Source of the DNA: Hyphomicrobiales bacterium
GTDB taxonomy: Bacteria > Pseudomonadota > Alphaproteobacteria > Rhizobiales > Rhizobiaceae
Direction of reading: 5' to 3'
DNA length: 64,000 bases
NCBI GenBank assembly: GCA_900471605.1
Contig: UCEY01000023.1
Span: forward strand, 49,650 to 113,649
Shown: positions 41,319-49,853 of the stretch, piece by piece
How the letters are laid out: each line of letters opens with the position of its first letter
How positions within the stretch are numbered: position 1 is the first letter of the stretch
Notes under the pieces: model-generated
Told to the model about the DNA's origin: nothing
Database searches by the model: none
The model's input: the letters and a program-made list of their open reading frames with translations, nothing else
Position numbers and translations under genes: made by a program

Positions 41319-41788
41319 GCCATCTCCGCCGCTTCGCGCACCGCCGCCACGATGCTGTTATAGGCTCCGCAGCGACAGAGATTGCCGGACATGTATTCGC
41401 GGATCTCCTCGTCGGATCCCGCATGGCCCTCGCGGATGCAGGCGACGGCGGACATGATCTGGCCCGGCGTGCAATAGCCGCACTGGAATGCGTCATGCTC
41501 GACGAAGGCGGCCTGGACCGGATGCAGCTCGCCGTTTTCGGCGGCGATCCCCTCGATCGTGGTGATCTGCCGGCCTTCGACCTGGGCGGCGAGCGTCAGG
41601 CACGAGAGCACGCGGCTGCCGTCGACATGACAGGTGCAGGCGCCGCACTGGCCCTGATCGCAGCCCTTCTTGGTGCCCGTCAGCGCCAGATGTTCGCGCA
41701 GCGCGTCAAGCAGGGTAACACGGGGCTCGATATCGAGATCGTGCCGCCTCCCGTTGATATCGAGCGAAAGATGGATGGTTCGTGTCAT
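41315..41788 (-). CDS. paoA: [2Fe-2S] subunit of aldehyde oxidoreductase (PaoA-like)
   Basis: This 157-residue iron-sulfur subunit has an N-terminal plant-ferredoxin fold with GCDQGQCGACTCHVDGSRVLSC and a second cluster domain with CGYCTPGQIMSAVACIREG and GNLCRCGAY. It is the first gene of the operon, with GGAG before its ATG. E. coli PaoA has a Tat leader, but this protein begins MTRTIHLSLDINGRRHDL with no leader, so the complex is probably cytoplasmic. The TetR gene and its palindrome are divergent upstream. Confidence 0.88.
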   Translation of the reverse strand: MTRTIHLSLDINGRRHDLDIEPRVTLLDALREHLALTGTKKGCDQGQCGACTCHVDGSRVLSCLTLAAQVEGRQITTIEGIAAENGELHPVQAAFVEHDAFQCGYCTPGQIMSAVACIREGHAGSDEEIREYMSGNLCRCGAYNSIVAAVREAAEMA

Positions 41789-41891
41789 GGATCAAGCTCC
41801 TGCCATCGTCACGAGAATGGGAAGTTCGGAATGTAGAACGCTCTGGCCGACGGTCGACCAGATGCTGTATGGTTTTTTCTCCGGCAGGTGC

Positions 41892-41923
41892 CCCGATGAG
41901 ATTTCGGCCCGATGAGATTTCGG
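41892..41923. repeat. Perfect 16-bp tandem duplication
   Basis: CCCGATGAGATTTCGG is repeated head to tail at 41892-41907 and 41908-41923. Each unit carries the small dyad CCGA...TCGG. It lies in the divergent promoter region between the PaoABC-like operon and the TetR gene. Confidence 0.7.
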
Positions 41924-41971
41924 CATGACATCCTGCAAGCTTCTGGATTAAGAAGTGGAAGGCACTCCACA

Positions 41972-41993
41972 TAAACGGAGGCGCCTCCGTTTA
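41972..41993. promoter_or_regulatory. 22-bp perfect palindrome, likely TetR operator
   Basis: A perfect palindrome at 41972-41993 has the core AAACGGAGGCGCCTCCGTTT. It lies 54 bp upstream of the TetR start and in the divergent promoter region of the PaoABC-like operon. Its length and symmetry are typical of TetR-family operators. Confidence 0.7.
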
Positions 41994-42046
41994 AATTAAT
42001 GGCTTGCGGATTTTCGTCAAGCCCCGGATCCCATTGGAGCAATATT

Positions 42047-42640
42047 TTGGCCTCGGCCGAGCCGAAGACAGCACCGCCCGCCCAGACCCGGCTTCGCGCC
42101 GACGCCCGCCGCAACCGCGACAGGCTGATCGAGGTTGCGGCCGCCGCCTTTGCGGAAAAAGGCGTCGAGACCTCGCTGGAGGATATAGCACGTCAGGCGG
42201 GCGTTGGCATCGGCACGCTCTACCGCCATTTCCCGACCCGCGAACATCTCGTCGAGGTCGTCTATCGACGCGAACTCGAAAGCCTCGCTGCCGCGGCAAC
42301 CGAGCTTGCCGGCAAACATTCGCCGGACATGGCCCTCGAGGAATGGATGCGGCGCTTCGTAGGCTATATCGCGACCAAGCGCGGCATGGCCAACAGCCTG
42401 CGCATCCTCATGACCTCGAACTCCGCGCTTTTTTCCGAGGGCTCGGGCCTGATCCGCGGTGCGCTGGAGAGCCTGCTGAAGACCGCCGGCGAACAGGGCT
42501 ATATCCGCCGCGATATCGAAACGACCGATCTGATGCACGCCTTGTCCAGCATCTATTCGATCCCGGAATCGCCCGAATGGCGGGAACGGTCGCATCGCCT
42601 GATCGGCCTGCTGATGGACGGCCTCCGGACCCGCAGATAA
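42047..42640 (+). CDS. TetR/AcrR-family transcriptional regulator
   Basis: This 197-residue protein has an N-terminal helix-turn-helix (RRNRDRLIEVAAAAFAEKGVETSLEDIARQAGVGIGTLYRHFPTREHLVEVVY) and a C-terminal helical ligand domain. The start is TTG 42047, seven bases after GGAG, which removes a poorly conserved 16-residue extension. It is divergent from the PaoABC-like operon and adjacent to a 22-bp perfect palindrome, so it very likely represses that operon and itself. The ligand is probably an aldehyde or related substrate. Confidence 0.88.
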   Translation: MASAEPKTAPPAQTRLRADARRNRDRLIEVAAAAFAEKGVETSLEDIARQAGVGIGTLYRHFPTREHLVEVVYRRELESLAAAATELAGKHSPDMALEEWMRRFVGYIATKRGMANSLRILMTSNSALFSEGSGLIRGALESLLKTAGEQGYIRRDIETTDLMHALSSIYSIPESPEWRERSHRLIGLLMDGLRTRR

Positions 42641-43035
42641 CGCCCGCTGCCGGCATCGGATCAGCATCGGGACGGCCTGTCGCATAGGCTAGATTTCGTA
42701 TCCTGTTTGAACGGAAAATCAAGCAATGCGCAATTGACAGGTATCCTGCTAATTAGCGCGCCCGATTCCCATATTATCATTATAAAATAAATGGATAAAG
42801 GACGCCTGATTTCGGATTTTTCGCCCGAAAAGTCATCAAAGGCAATTCTACACTATCAAAATGCAATCTGTCGTTAAAGAGTTTGATCCTACTCTCCGGC
42901 CACCGCGCGACCGCCATCCGGTGTAGCGCAGGAGCCGGTATGAGACCGGTTCTCTTCCCACACTGCCAGATATCAGATCTGCGCATGAAAACGCGTCGCC
43001 TCATTCGAGGCTTCACCATTCCGGAGCCGAACCGC
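42641..43035 (+). other. 395-bp gap and long leader before chemoreceptor gene
   Basis: I see no gene. The sequence is more AT-rich than its neighbours, for example the run around 42771-42795. A strong hairpin, GAGCCGGT (42932-42939), loop ATGAG, ACCGGTTC (42945-42952), lies about 90 bp before the receptor start. It may be part of the leader or a weak terminator. TTTTTCGCCCGAAAA near 42826 can form a short dyad. Confidence 0.4.
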
Positions 43036-45003
43036 ATGTCCCGTCTCTCCATTCGCAGCTCGCTTATCGCCGTCTTCGGCGCGATTGCGGCGCTCGTCGC
43101 CGTTCTTGCCTGGGCGGCCATTTCCTCGCTCTCCAATGTCGCCGGCAATCTCAACACGATTTCCGAAAACTCGATGCCGAGCGTCCAGGCCTCGAAGAAT
43201 ATCGAGACGGCCATTCTCGGAATGACGGTCGCCTATATGGGCCACCTGACGACGACGTCGGACTTCGGCATGGAATCGGCGGAAAAGCTGATCGCCCAGC
43301 AGTCGGCGGCGCTGAAGGCCGCTCTCGACACTTACAGGCCGCTGATCTCGAGCGAGCAGGAAAAGCAGATCATCGAACAGATCCAGGCCGGCATCGACAA
43401 ATACGTGCTGAACGGCCAGAAAATGCTGGACTTCTCGCGCAAGGCCTCGGATGCGCGCGCCCGCGTCGAGATGGAAAAGATGCGCATCACCATCCAGCCG
43501 GTCATGGAGGCCGTCACGAAGCTGGTCAAGTCGAATACGGATGAAGCGGCCGTCGAAACCGCCAAGGCAAAGACGACCTATTCCACCGCTCTCACCACGA
43601 TGGAAATCATCCTCGGCGTGGTCTTCCTGCTGATCGTCGGCGCAGCCGTATATGTCCTTTCCGGCATCGCCCGTCCGATCCAGCGCATCACCCTTTCGAT
43701 GAGCGGCCTTGCCGCTGGCGACACGGCGACCGCGATTCCCTTCGCCGGTCGCAAGGACGAAGTCGGCGCTATGGCCGGCGCCGTCGAGGTGTTCCGCCAG
43801 GCGGCGATCTCCAACCGGCGACTTCAGGAAGACGCCGAAAAGGCCCGCGCCCATGCCGAAGCCGACCGGATCCGCCTGCAGCAGGAGGCGGAAGCCTCGG
43901 CCCGGGCCCGTCTGCAGCAGGCGACTTCCGGCCTCGCGGCCGGCCTGCGCCGCCTCGCTTCCGGCGACCTCGCCTTCCAGCTCAACGAGCCCTTCGCTCC
44001 GGACTTCGAGGCGCTGCGCGAAGACCTGAACTCGGCCGTGTCCCGTCTCGGCGCCGCCCTTTCGGAAGTCGCCGGATCGGCTCAGTCGATCGACAGCGGT
44101 TCGCGCGAAGTCAGCCAGAGCGCCGACGACCTTTCCAAGCGCACCGAACAGCAGGCCGCCTCGCTCGAAGAAACCGCAGCCGCCCTCGACGAGATCACCG
44201 CCAACGTATCGAACTCCTCCAAGCGTGCGGACGAGGCAAAGGCGATCGCCCTGCAGGCAAATTCCAGCGCCGCCCAGTCGGGCGCCGTCGTCGCCAACGC
44301 CGTCGACGCGATGCAGCGCATCGAACAATCGTCCAGCCAGATCTCCAACATCATCGGCGTGATCGACGAGATCGCCTTCCAGACCAACCTTCTGGCGCTC
44401 AACGCCGGCGTCGAGGCAGCCCGCGCCGGGGAAGCCGGCAAGGGTTTTGCGGTCGTCGCCCAGGAAGTCCGCGAGCTTGCCCAGCGTTCGGCGAATGCGG
44501 CCAAGGAGATCAAGGATCTCATCCGCAAGTCGGGTGCCGAAGTCCAGAACGGCGTGAAGCTCGTGCGCGAGACCGGCGACGCGCTGAAGACGATCGAATC
44601 CCACGTCGTCACCATCAACGAGCATATCAATGCGATCGCCACCGCCGCCCGCGAACAGTCGGTCGGTCTTGCGGAAGTCAACTCGGCCGTCAACCAGATG
44701 GACCAGGTGACCCAGCAGAACGCCGCCATGGTCGAGGAAACCAACGCCGCCGGCGCCAACCTGGCCTCCGAAAGCACCAAGCTGCGTGACCTGCTCACCC
44801 GCTTCACGCTTTCCGAAGGCGGCCAGCGCCCCAGAATGCAGCAGCGTCCCGCCCACGGTTCCGCTCCGGCGCCTGCCGGCCGCAACGCGGCTCCGCAGGA
44901 ATCGCCGGCCCGCCGCCTCGCCGAGCGCGTCACGCGCTCCTTCGGCGGCGGCGCGAGTGCAGCGGCGGCAGCGCCCGCCGAAAGCCAGTGGACCGAATTC
45001 TGA
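43036..45003 (+). CDS. Transmembrane methyl-accepting chemotaxis protein with C-terminal CheR-tether motif
   Basis: This 655-residue chemoreceptor has the first membrane helix at residues about 9-30 ([22 protein letters not shown]), a four-helix-bundle periplasmic ligand domain, and a second helix near 190-215 ([20 protein letters not shown]). HAMP domains ([38 protein letters not shown]) are followed by the signalling domain with [47 protein letters not shown]. It ends in QWTEF, an xWxxF pentapeptide like the CheR/CheB docking motif. The ATG at 43036 gives the proper N-terminus. Confidence 0.9.
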   Translation: MSRLSIRSSLIAVFGAIAALVAVLAWAAISSLSNVAGNLNTISENSMPSVQASKNIETAILGMTVAYMGHLTTTSDFGMESAEKLIAQQSAALKAALDTYRPLISSEQEKQIIEQIQAGIDKYVLNGQKMLDFSRKASDARARVEMEKMRITIQPVMEAVTKLVKSNTDEAAVETAKAKTTYSTALTTMEIILGVVFLLIVGAAVYVLSGIARPIQRITLSMSGLAAGDTATAIPFAGRKDEVGAMAGAVEVFRQAAISNRRLQEDAEKARAHAEADRIRLQQEAEASARARLQQATSGLAAGLRRLASGDLAFQLNEPFAPDFEALREDLNSAVSRLGAALSEVAGSAQSIDSGSREVSQSADDLSKRTEQQAASLEETAAALDEITANVSNSSKRADEAKAIALQANSSAAQSGAVVANAVDAMQRIEQSSSQISNIIGVIDEIAFQTNLLALNAGVEAARAGEAGKGFAVVAQEVRELAQRSANAAKEIKDLIRKSGAEVQNGVKLVRETGDALKTIESHVVTINEHINAIATAAREQSVGLAEVNSAVNQMDQVTQQNAAMVEETNAAGANLASESTKLRDLLTRFTLSEGGQRPRMQQRPAHGSAPAPAGRNAAPQESPARRLAERVTRSFGGGASAAAAAPAESQWTEF

Positions 45004-45025
45004 TCGGTCGGCCGGTTAGCACCCT

Positions 45026-45853
45026 CTAGCTGTCGCTCTTCGACGGCCCGGCTTCCGCCATCTGGCGCAGAAGCCGGGCCGTTTCGTCATCGGCGGGAAA
45101 GAAGGATTCGACCGCCAGTTCCGACAGCGTCACATCGACCGGAGTGCCGAAGACGGTCGTGGTCGAGATGAAGGACAAAAGTCCCGCCTGCGTGCGCAGT
45201 TCCATCGGCACGGCGATGCCCGCATAATCATGTTTCGCCGCAGACTTCGACGCGCCCTCCGGCACCGGATAGCCGGCAAGCTCCTCCAGCAGTTTTTCGA
45301 GTACGCGATCGCCGGTCGCCGCGATCTGCTGATGCAGCCGCTCGAGCAGGTGATTGCGCCATTCCGCCAGATTGGCGATGTGAGGCGCAAGGCCTGCCGG
45401 ATGCAGGCTGAGCCGCAGGACATTGACCGGTCCCTCGATCAGCGACCGGTCCGCAACGTCAGCAAGCAGCGGCGCCACCGCGGCATTGGCAGCCACCAGC
45501 GTCCAGTGCCGGTCGACCGCCAGCGCCGGAAACGGTTCGTGGCCTTTCAGCACCATGTCGATCGCCCGGCGCGCCGGCTGAAGCGCCGGATCGTCGAGCC
45601 TGCGCTCGGCAAACACCGGCGCGAAACCGGCGGCGAGCAGCATCGGATTGCGGTCGCGAAGCGGCACCTCGAGCCGCTCCGCCAGATGCAGAAGCATGTC
45701 GCGGCTCGGGGCCGCCCGCCCGCTCTCGATGAAGCTCAGGTGGCGCTGCGAGATTTCGGCCTCCAGCGCCAGGTCAAGCTGGCTCATGCGCCGGCGGCGG
45801 CGCCAGTCGCGCAGGTAGTCACCAAGAGGGCGGGCGGCGGCGAGCGTCGTCAT
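45026..45853 (-). CDS. XRE-family regulator with MmyB-like ligand domain
   Basis: This 275-residue protein has an N-terminal XRE helix-turn-helix (LGDYLRDWRRRRRMSQLDLALEAEISQRHLSFIESGRAAPSRDMLLHLAERLEVPLRDRNPMLLAAGF) and a C-terminal MmyB-type PAS-like ligand domain (FPALAVDRHWTLVAANAAVAPLL and PAGLAPHIANLAEWRNHLLERL). The ligand class is probably a fatty acid or other small hydrophobic compound by family. It overlaps the SnoaL-like gene by four bases, so the two form an operon with this gene second. Confidence 0.88.
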   Translation of the reverse strand: MTTLAAARPLGDYLRDWRRRRRMSQLDLALEAEISQRHLSFIESGRAAPSRDMLLHLAERLEVPLRDRNPMLLAAGFAPVFAERRLDDPALQPARRAIDMVLKGHEPFPALAVDRHWTLVAANAAVAPLLADVADRSLIEGPVNVLRLSLHPAGLAPHIANLAEWRNHLLERLHQQIAATGDRVLEKLLEELAGYPVPEGASKSAAKHDYAGIAVPMELRTQAGLLSFISTTTVFGTPVDVTLSELAVESFFPADDETARLLRQMAEAGPSKSDS

Positions 45854-46215
45854 ACGGCAGCCGGAACCTGATCCAGAAAACCATGGACCGTCTTCAGCCG
45901 GCCGTTTTCCAGGGTGGCGAAATCCGTGCCCTTGATCAGCGCTTCGCCCTCTTGCGGGCCGAGACCCCAGGAGAAGCGCAGGTTGTCGTCATAGCCATCG
46001 GCGGCGCCGATCAGCGTGAATCGGAAGCCCGGAAACCGCGCCTGGACAGCCTCGACCAGGGAACCTACCCCTTCATGGCCTTCGCCGCGCATCAGCGGAT
46101 CGACGTAAAGCCCGTCTTCCGCCCAGGCCTCGGCGATCATCGCCTTGCGGCGAACCGCGTCCGTCTCGTTCCAGATGGCGAGATAAAGCTCGGCTTTGGT
46201 GTTCGCATCGGTCAT
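45850..46215 (-). CDS. SnoaL-like / NTF2-fold small protein
   Basis: This 121-residue protein has the SnoaL-like alpha+beta-barrel pattern (AELYLAIWNETDAVRRKAMIAEAWAEDGLYVDPLMRGEGHEGVGSLVEAVQARFPGFRFTLIGAADGYDDNLRFSWGLG). Such proteins act as small hydrolases, isomerases or ligand binders. The ATG at 46215 has AAAGGAGAA upstream; the longer in-frame ORF is not needed. It is the first gene of an operon with the MmyB-like regulator, so it may handle that regulator's ligand. No specific function known. Confidence 0.8.
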   Translation of the reverse strand: MTDANTKAELYLAIWNETDAVRRKAMIAEAWAEDGLYVDPLMRGEGHEGVGSLVEAVQARFPGFRFTLIGAADGYDDNLRFSWGLGPQEGEALIKGTDFATLENGRLKTVHGFLDQVPAAV

Positions 46216-46304
46216 GTCTTTTCTCCTTTGTTCGCCTGGCTTGCTGCAGGCAGGGCGAACATGCCGGAGCGGCTGCATCGTCTCAATTACGCGGCAGGTA
46301 ATAA

Positions 46305-46916
46305 CTATCGCGCCGAAAACGCAAGCCGCACGCCGAGAAGAACGAAGGCACCGGCGAAGACGCGGCGCATCCAGGCAAGGATGTTCGGCCGCGAGATCAC
46401 ATGGTTGCGCACCGAAGCGGCAAACAGGCCATAGAGGACGAAAACCCCGAAGGTGATCAGCATGAAGACCAGGCTGAGCGAGGTCATACGCAGAACGGGT
46501 GCCGCCTCGTCATGGGCGACGAACTGCGGCAGGAAGGCGAAGAAGAAGATCGACAGTTTCGGGTTGAGAAGATTGGCGAGAATGGCCGAAACGATGACTT
46601 GACCAACGGATTTCGGCGTCCGTTCCGTCTCGACCGTCAGCGCCCCCTTCTCCTTCAGCACCTGCCACGCCATGAACAGCAGATAGGCGACGCCCAGATA
46701 TTTGATGACCTCGAAGGCCAATGCGCTGGCATGCAGCAGCGCCGCAAGGCCCGAGACCGCCGCGATCATATGCGGCAGGATGCCGAGCGTGCAGCCGAAG
46801 GCGGCGACGAGGCTCGCCCGCGCTCCGCGCGACAGGCCGGCGGCAAGCGTGATCAGCACGCCGGTCCCGGGCGACGCGACGACGATCAGGGAGGTGATCA
46901 GGAATTCGAGGCTCAT
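46305..46916 (-). CDS. LysE-family amino acid exporter
   Basis: This 203-residue protein has about six membrane helices of the LysE/RhtB superfamily. VASPGTGVLITLAAGLSRGARASLVAAFGCTLGILPHMIAAVSGLAALLHAS and LNPKLSIFFFAFLPQFV carry the typical N-P-K motif. It would export amino acids or derivatives. It is divergent from the aldolase-like gene, with a dyad in the 135-bp gap. Confidence 0.88.
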   Translation of the reverse strand: MSLEFLITSLIVVASPGTGVLITLAAGLSRGARASLVAAFGCTLGILPHMIAAVSGLAALLHASALAFEVIKYLGVAYLLFMAWQVLKEKGALTVETERTPKSVGQVIVSAILANLLNPKLSIFFFAFLPQFVAHDEAAPVLRMTSLSLVFMLITFGVFVLYGLFAASVRNHVISRPNILAWMRRVFAGAFVLLGVRLAFSAR

Positions 46917-46964
46917 GGGCTCTCCTTTCGGGTTGTTTGCCCATAGCTACCGAAGACCATGCCT

Positions 46965-46997
46965 GCGATCTTGAACGAAATTGCAGGCCAAGATTGC
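46965..46997. promoter_or_regulatory. Dyad in LysE / aldolase-like divergent promoter region
   Basis: GCGATCTTG (46965-46973) and CAAGATTGC (46989-46997) are inverted with one mismatch and a 15-bp spacer. A nested GCCTGC/GCAGGC pair overlaps it. It could be an operator for the exporter and aldolase-like genes. Confidence 0.4.
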
Positions 46998-47051
46998 GTG
47001 GATGCCGCGCAGAACCTATCGTCGCGCCATCCTTTAACGAGCCCGATCTTA

Positions 47052-48203
47052 ATGACTTCTTCCATCCACGACGCCGACATCGGCTACGACGTCCCAGCCG
47101 CGATCGGCGACACCCTTGACGACGTCCAGACGCCGGCGATGATCATCGATCTCGACGCCTTCGAGCGGAATGTCGCACGGATGAAAACCTATGCCGAGAC
47201 AGCGGGCATACGCCTGCGCCCGCATGCCAAGACCCACAAGTCGGCCGATATCGCGCTGTACCAAATGCAGAGTGGCGGCGCCGTCGGCATCTGCTGCCAG
47301 AAAGTGTCGGAGGCCGAAGCGCTGGTGCGCGGTGGCGTCACCGATGTGCTCGTCGCCAACGAAGTCGCCGATCCGAAAAAGATCGACCGGCTGGCGCGGC
47401 TCGCAAAGAGCGCCCACGTCGCGGTCTGCGTCGATGATCCGGCGATCGTTGCAATACTTTCCGAAGCGGCCACCCGGCATGGCGTGACGCTCGACGTGCT
47501 GGTCGAGATCGATTGCGGCGCGCGCCGCTGCGGCGTGCTGCCCGGCCAACCCGCCGTCGAACTGGCGAGCACCGTCGCCGCGGCACCGAACCTCGCCTTC
47601 GCCGGCATCCAGGCCTATCACGGCAGCGCCCAGCATATCTACGATCCCGCCGAACGCCGCGCCGCCATCGACAAGGCGATCGGCATGGCGCGGGGGACGG
47701 CGAACCTGCTGCGCGATGCCGGCCTGGAGCCGCGGACCATCACCGGCGCGGGGACCGGCACCCACAATCTCGAAGGTGCATCCGGCGTCTATAACGAGAT
47801 CCAGCCAGGGTCCTACATCTTCATGGATGCCGATTACGCCCGCGTCCGCGCGACGGAGGGCAACGGCACGATCGGCGGTTTCGAGCACGCGCTGTTCGTT
47901 CTGACCTCCATCATAAGCAAGCCCGCCTCCGGCCGCGCGATATGCGATGCCGGCCTCAAGGCGCATTCGATCGACAGCGGTCTGCCGACGGTCTTCGAAC
48001 GCCCCGACCTCAAGTTCGTCAGCGCCTCCGACGAACATGGCAAGATCGAGGACCCGCAGGATACGCTGAAGCTCAACGACCGCTTGATGCTCGTGCCGGG
48101 CCATTGCGACCCGACCTGCAATCTCTACGACCGGTATGTCTGCGTCCGGAACGGCCGGGTCGAGGCGCTCTGGCCGGTCACCGCCCGCGGCAAGCTCTAT
48201 TGA
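47052..48203 (+). CDS. D-threonine/3-hydroxy-D-aspartate aldolase-type PLP enzyme
   Basis: This 383-residue alanine-racemase-fold PLP enzyme has the lysine region LRPHAKTHKSADIALYQ. Further markers are GICCQKVSEAEALVRGGVTDVLVANEV, VEIDCGARRCGVLPGQ, AGTGTHNLEGASGVYNEIQPGSYIFMDADY and a metal/substrate region LVPGHCDPTCNLYDRYVCVRNGRVEALWPVTARGK. These match D-threonine aldolase and 3-hydroxy-D-aspartate aldolase (BhcC of the beta-hydroxyaspartate cycle). No other cycle genes (bhcA, bhcB, bhcD) are visible. The start is ATG 47052, since the longer ORF has a weaker ribosome context. It is convergent with the ABC permease gene. Confidence 0.88.
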   Translation: MTSSIHDADIGYDVPAAIGDTLDDVQTPAMIIDLDAFERNVARMKTYAETAGIRLRPHAKTHKSADIALYQMQSGGAVGICCQKVSEAEALVRGGVTDVLVANEVADPKKIDRLARLAKSAHVAVCVDDPAIVAILSEAATRHGVTLDVLVEIDCGARRCGVLPGQPAVELASTVAAAPNLAFAGIQAYHGSAQHIYDPAERRAAIDKAIGMARGTANLLRDAGLEPRTITGAGTGTHNLEGASGVYNEIQPGSYIFMDADYARVRATEGNGTIGGFEHALFVLTSIISKPASGRAICDAGLKAHSIDSGLPTVFERPDLKFVSASDEHGKIEDPQDTLKLNDRLMLVPGHCDPTCNLYDRYVCVRNGRVEALWPVTARGKLY

Positions 48204-48207
48204 CCGC

Positions 48208-48990
48208 CTAGAAGCGGTGGATGCGCAGGCCCAGCACTTTTTCCGAGACGATCACCACCGCCATCGTCAGCATGATCGAGCAGGTCGAAACCGCCGCCGC
48301 TTCCGGTGTGAAATTGGTGCGCAGGTAGTCGAAGAGCTGGATCGGCAGCGTCGACATGCCGACCCCCTTCAGCATGAAGGAGATCGTGAACACGTCGAAC
48401 GAGATGATGAAGGCGAACAGGCAGCCGCCGATGACGCCCGGTTTGATCAGCGGCAGCATGATCCGCCGGAAGCGGGTGAACCGCCCCGCACCCAGGCTCT
48501 GTGCCGCAAGGCTCCAGGCCGGATCGTAGCTCTCCATCGAGGCCGAGACGTTGATGAACACGAAGGGCAGCGTGATCAGCACATGGCCGACGATCATGCC
48601 GACCAGGTTCTGCGTGCCGAGACCGACCGAATAGACGAAGAACAAAAGCGAGATCGCGGTCAGCACTTCCGGCAAGAGAAGCGGCGCCAGCATGGCGACC
48701 CGCACGGTTTCCTTCAGCTTGCCGGCATGGGTGACGTAGAACATCGCCGCCATCGTGCCGATGATCCCGGAAATCACCATGGTCAGCGCCGCGATCCAAA
48801 GCGAGGTGCGGATCGCCCGCATGAACACCTCGTTGTTGAAGAACACGACATACCAGCGGAAGGACAGCCCCTGTGGCGGGAAGGTGAGGAAGGCCCCGGC
48901 ATTGAAGGAGGCGATCACCACCACCGCGATCGGTGCCAGCAGGAAGGCATAGATGATCAGGCAATAGACGGTGAAGAACGGTTTCGACAT
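48208..48990 (-). CDS. ABC transporter permease (PotC-type)
   Basis: This 260-residue inner-membrane permease has about six helices and the BPD_transp_1 EAA loop (SMESYDPAWSLAAQSLGAGRFTRFRRIMLPLIKPGVIGGCLFAF). The start ATG 48990 corrects a longer ORF. It is the last gene of the operon 2OG-dioxygenase, binding protein, ATPase, permease, permease, with a 5-bp gap to the other permease. The type is polyamine/thiamine/iron-like; substrate is not readable from sequence. Confidence 0.9.
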   Translation of the reverse strand: MSKPFFTVYCLIIYAFLLAPIAVVVIASFNAGAFLTFPPQGLSFRWYVVFFNNEVFMRAIRTSLWIAALTMVISGIIGTMAAMFYVTHAGKLKETVRVAMLAPLLLPEVLTAISLLFFVYSVGLGTQNLVGMIVGHVLITLPFVFINVSASMESYDPAWSLAAQSLGAGRFTRFRRIMLPLIKPGVIGGCLFAFIISFDVFTISFMLKGVGMSTLPIQLFDYLRTNFTPEAAAVSTCSIMLTMAVVIVSEKVLGLRIHRF

Positions 48991-48995
48991 GCGCC

Positions 48996-49853
48996 TCAAG
49001 CCTTCCATTTCATGACGGTCAGCCGCCCGAAGATGACGACGATGATCGCGCCGGTGACAGACAGCATCAAAGCCAGCGCCGAACCGAACGGCCACTGGAA
49101 CGTATCGATCAGCGCGTCCACCACCGTGACGGCCATGGTTTTCACGCGCAGCCCGCCGATCAGCGACGGCGTGACATAGGCGCTGAGCGACAGGACGAAC
49201 ACGAGGATGCAGCCGGCCTGAATGCCGGGCAACGACAGCGGCAAGGTGATGCGCCGGAAGGACGTGACTTTGGACGCTCCGAGCGAACGCGCAGCGGCCT
49301 CGAGGGACGGGTCTATGCCCTGGATGGCGCTCATGATCGGCAGGATCATGAAGGGAAGGAAGACGTGTACCAGCGCGATGATGATGCCGAGCGCGTTGTA
49401 CATCAGCGGCAGCGGCCCGTCGATGATGCCCCAGCCGGTCAGCGTGCGGTTGATGATGCCGTTATTGCCGAGCAGGATCGTCCAGCCGTAGCTGCGGATG
49501 ACGATGCCGACGAGAAGCGGCGAGAGCACCAGCGCATACCCCACGGCGCGAAAAGCCGAGGCTCCGCGCGCCAGCTGCCAGGCGACCGGATAACCAAGCA
49601 CCAGACAGATGAAGGTCGTCAGGAACCCGATCCACAGCGTATTGATCACCTGGCTGATATAGAAGAAGTCCGAGAAGAACTTGCCGTAATTGCCGAAGGT
49701 GAAGCCCGGCCCGTACGGCGTGCCCTGCCCCGGCATGCGAAAGCTCATCAGCACGATGTTGAGATAGGGGAGCACGAGAAACACGCCGATGAGGAGCGCG
49801 GCGGGCGCGATCAGCAGCAGCGGTCCGAAACGCTTCTTGGCAGGAACGTTCAT
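48996..49853 (-). CDS. ABC transporter permease (PotB-type)
   Basis: This 285-residue permease has about six helices and the EAA loop IMSAIQGIDPSLEAAARSLGASKVTSFRRITLPLSLPGIQAGCILVF. It overlaps the ATPase stop by four bases and is followed 5 bp later by the second permease. Together with PotA- and PotD-like components it forms a complete ABC importer. Confidence 0.9.
   Translation of the reverse strand: MNVPAKKRFGPLLLIAPAALLIGVFLVLPYLNIVLMSFRMPGQGTPYGPGFTFGNYGKFFSDFFYISQVINTLWIGFLTTFICLVLGYPVAWQLARGASAFRAVGYALVLSPLLVGIVIRSYGWTILLGNNGIINRTLTGWGIIDGPLPLMYNALGIIIALVHVFLPFMILPIMSAIQGIDPSLEAAARSLGASKVTSFRRITLPLSLPGIQAGCILVFVLSLSAYVTPSLIGGLRVKTMAVTVVDALIDTFQWPFGSALALMLSVTGAIIVVIFGRLTVMKWKA

Noticed and set aside
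42878..42890. AGAGTTTGATCCT, identical to the start of bacterial 16S rRNA
   Set aside because: The match is only 13 bases. The following bases do not continue the 16S sequence, and there is no rRNA in the window.
42973..44856. A 627-residue minus-strand ORF opposite the chemoreceptor gene
   Set aside because: It mirrors the third codon positions of the chemoreceptor and has no ribosome site or domain. It is a shadow of the real gene.
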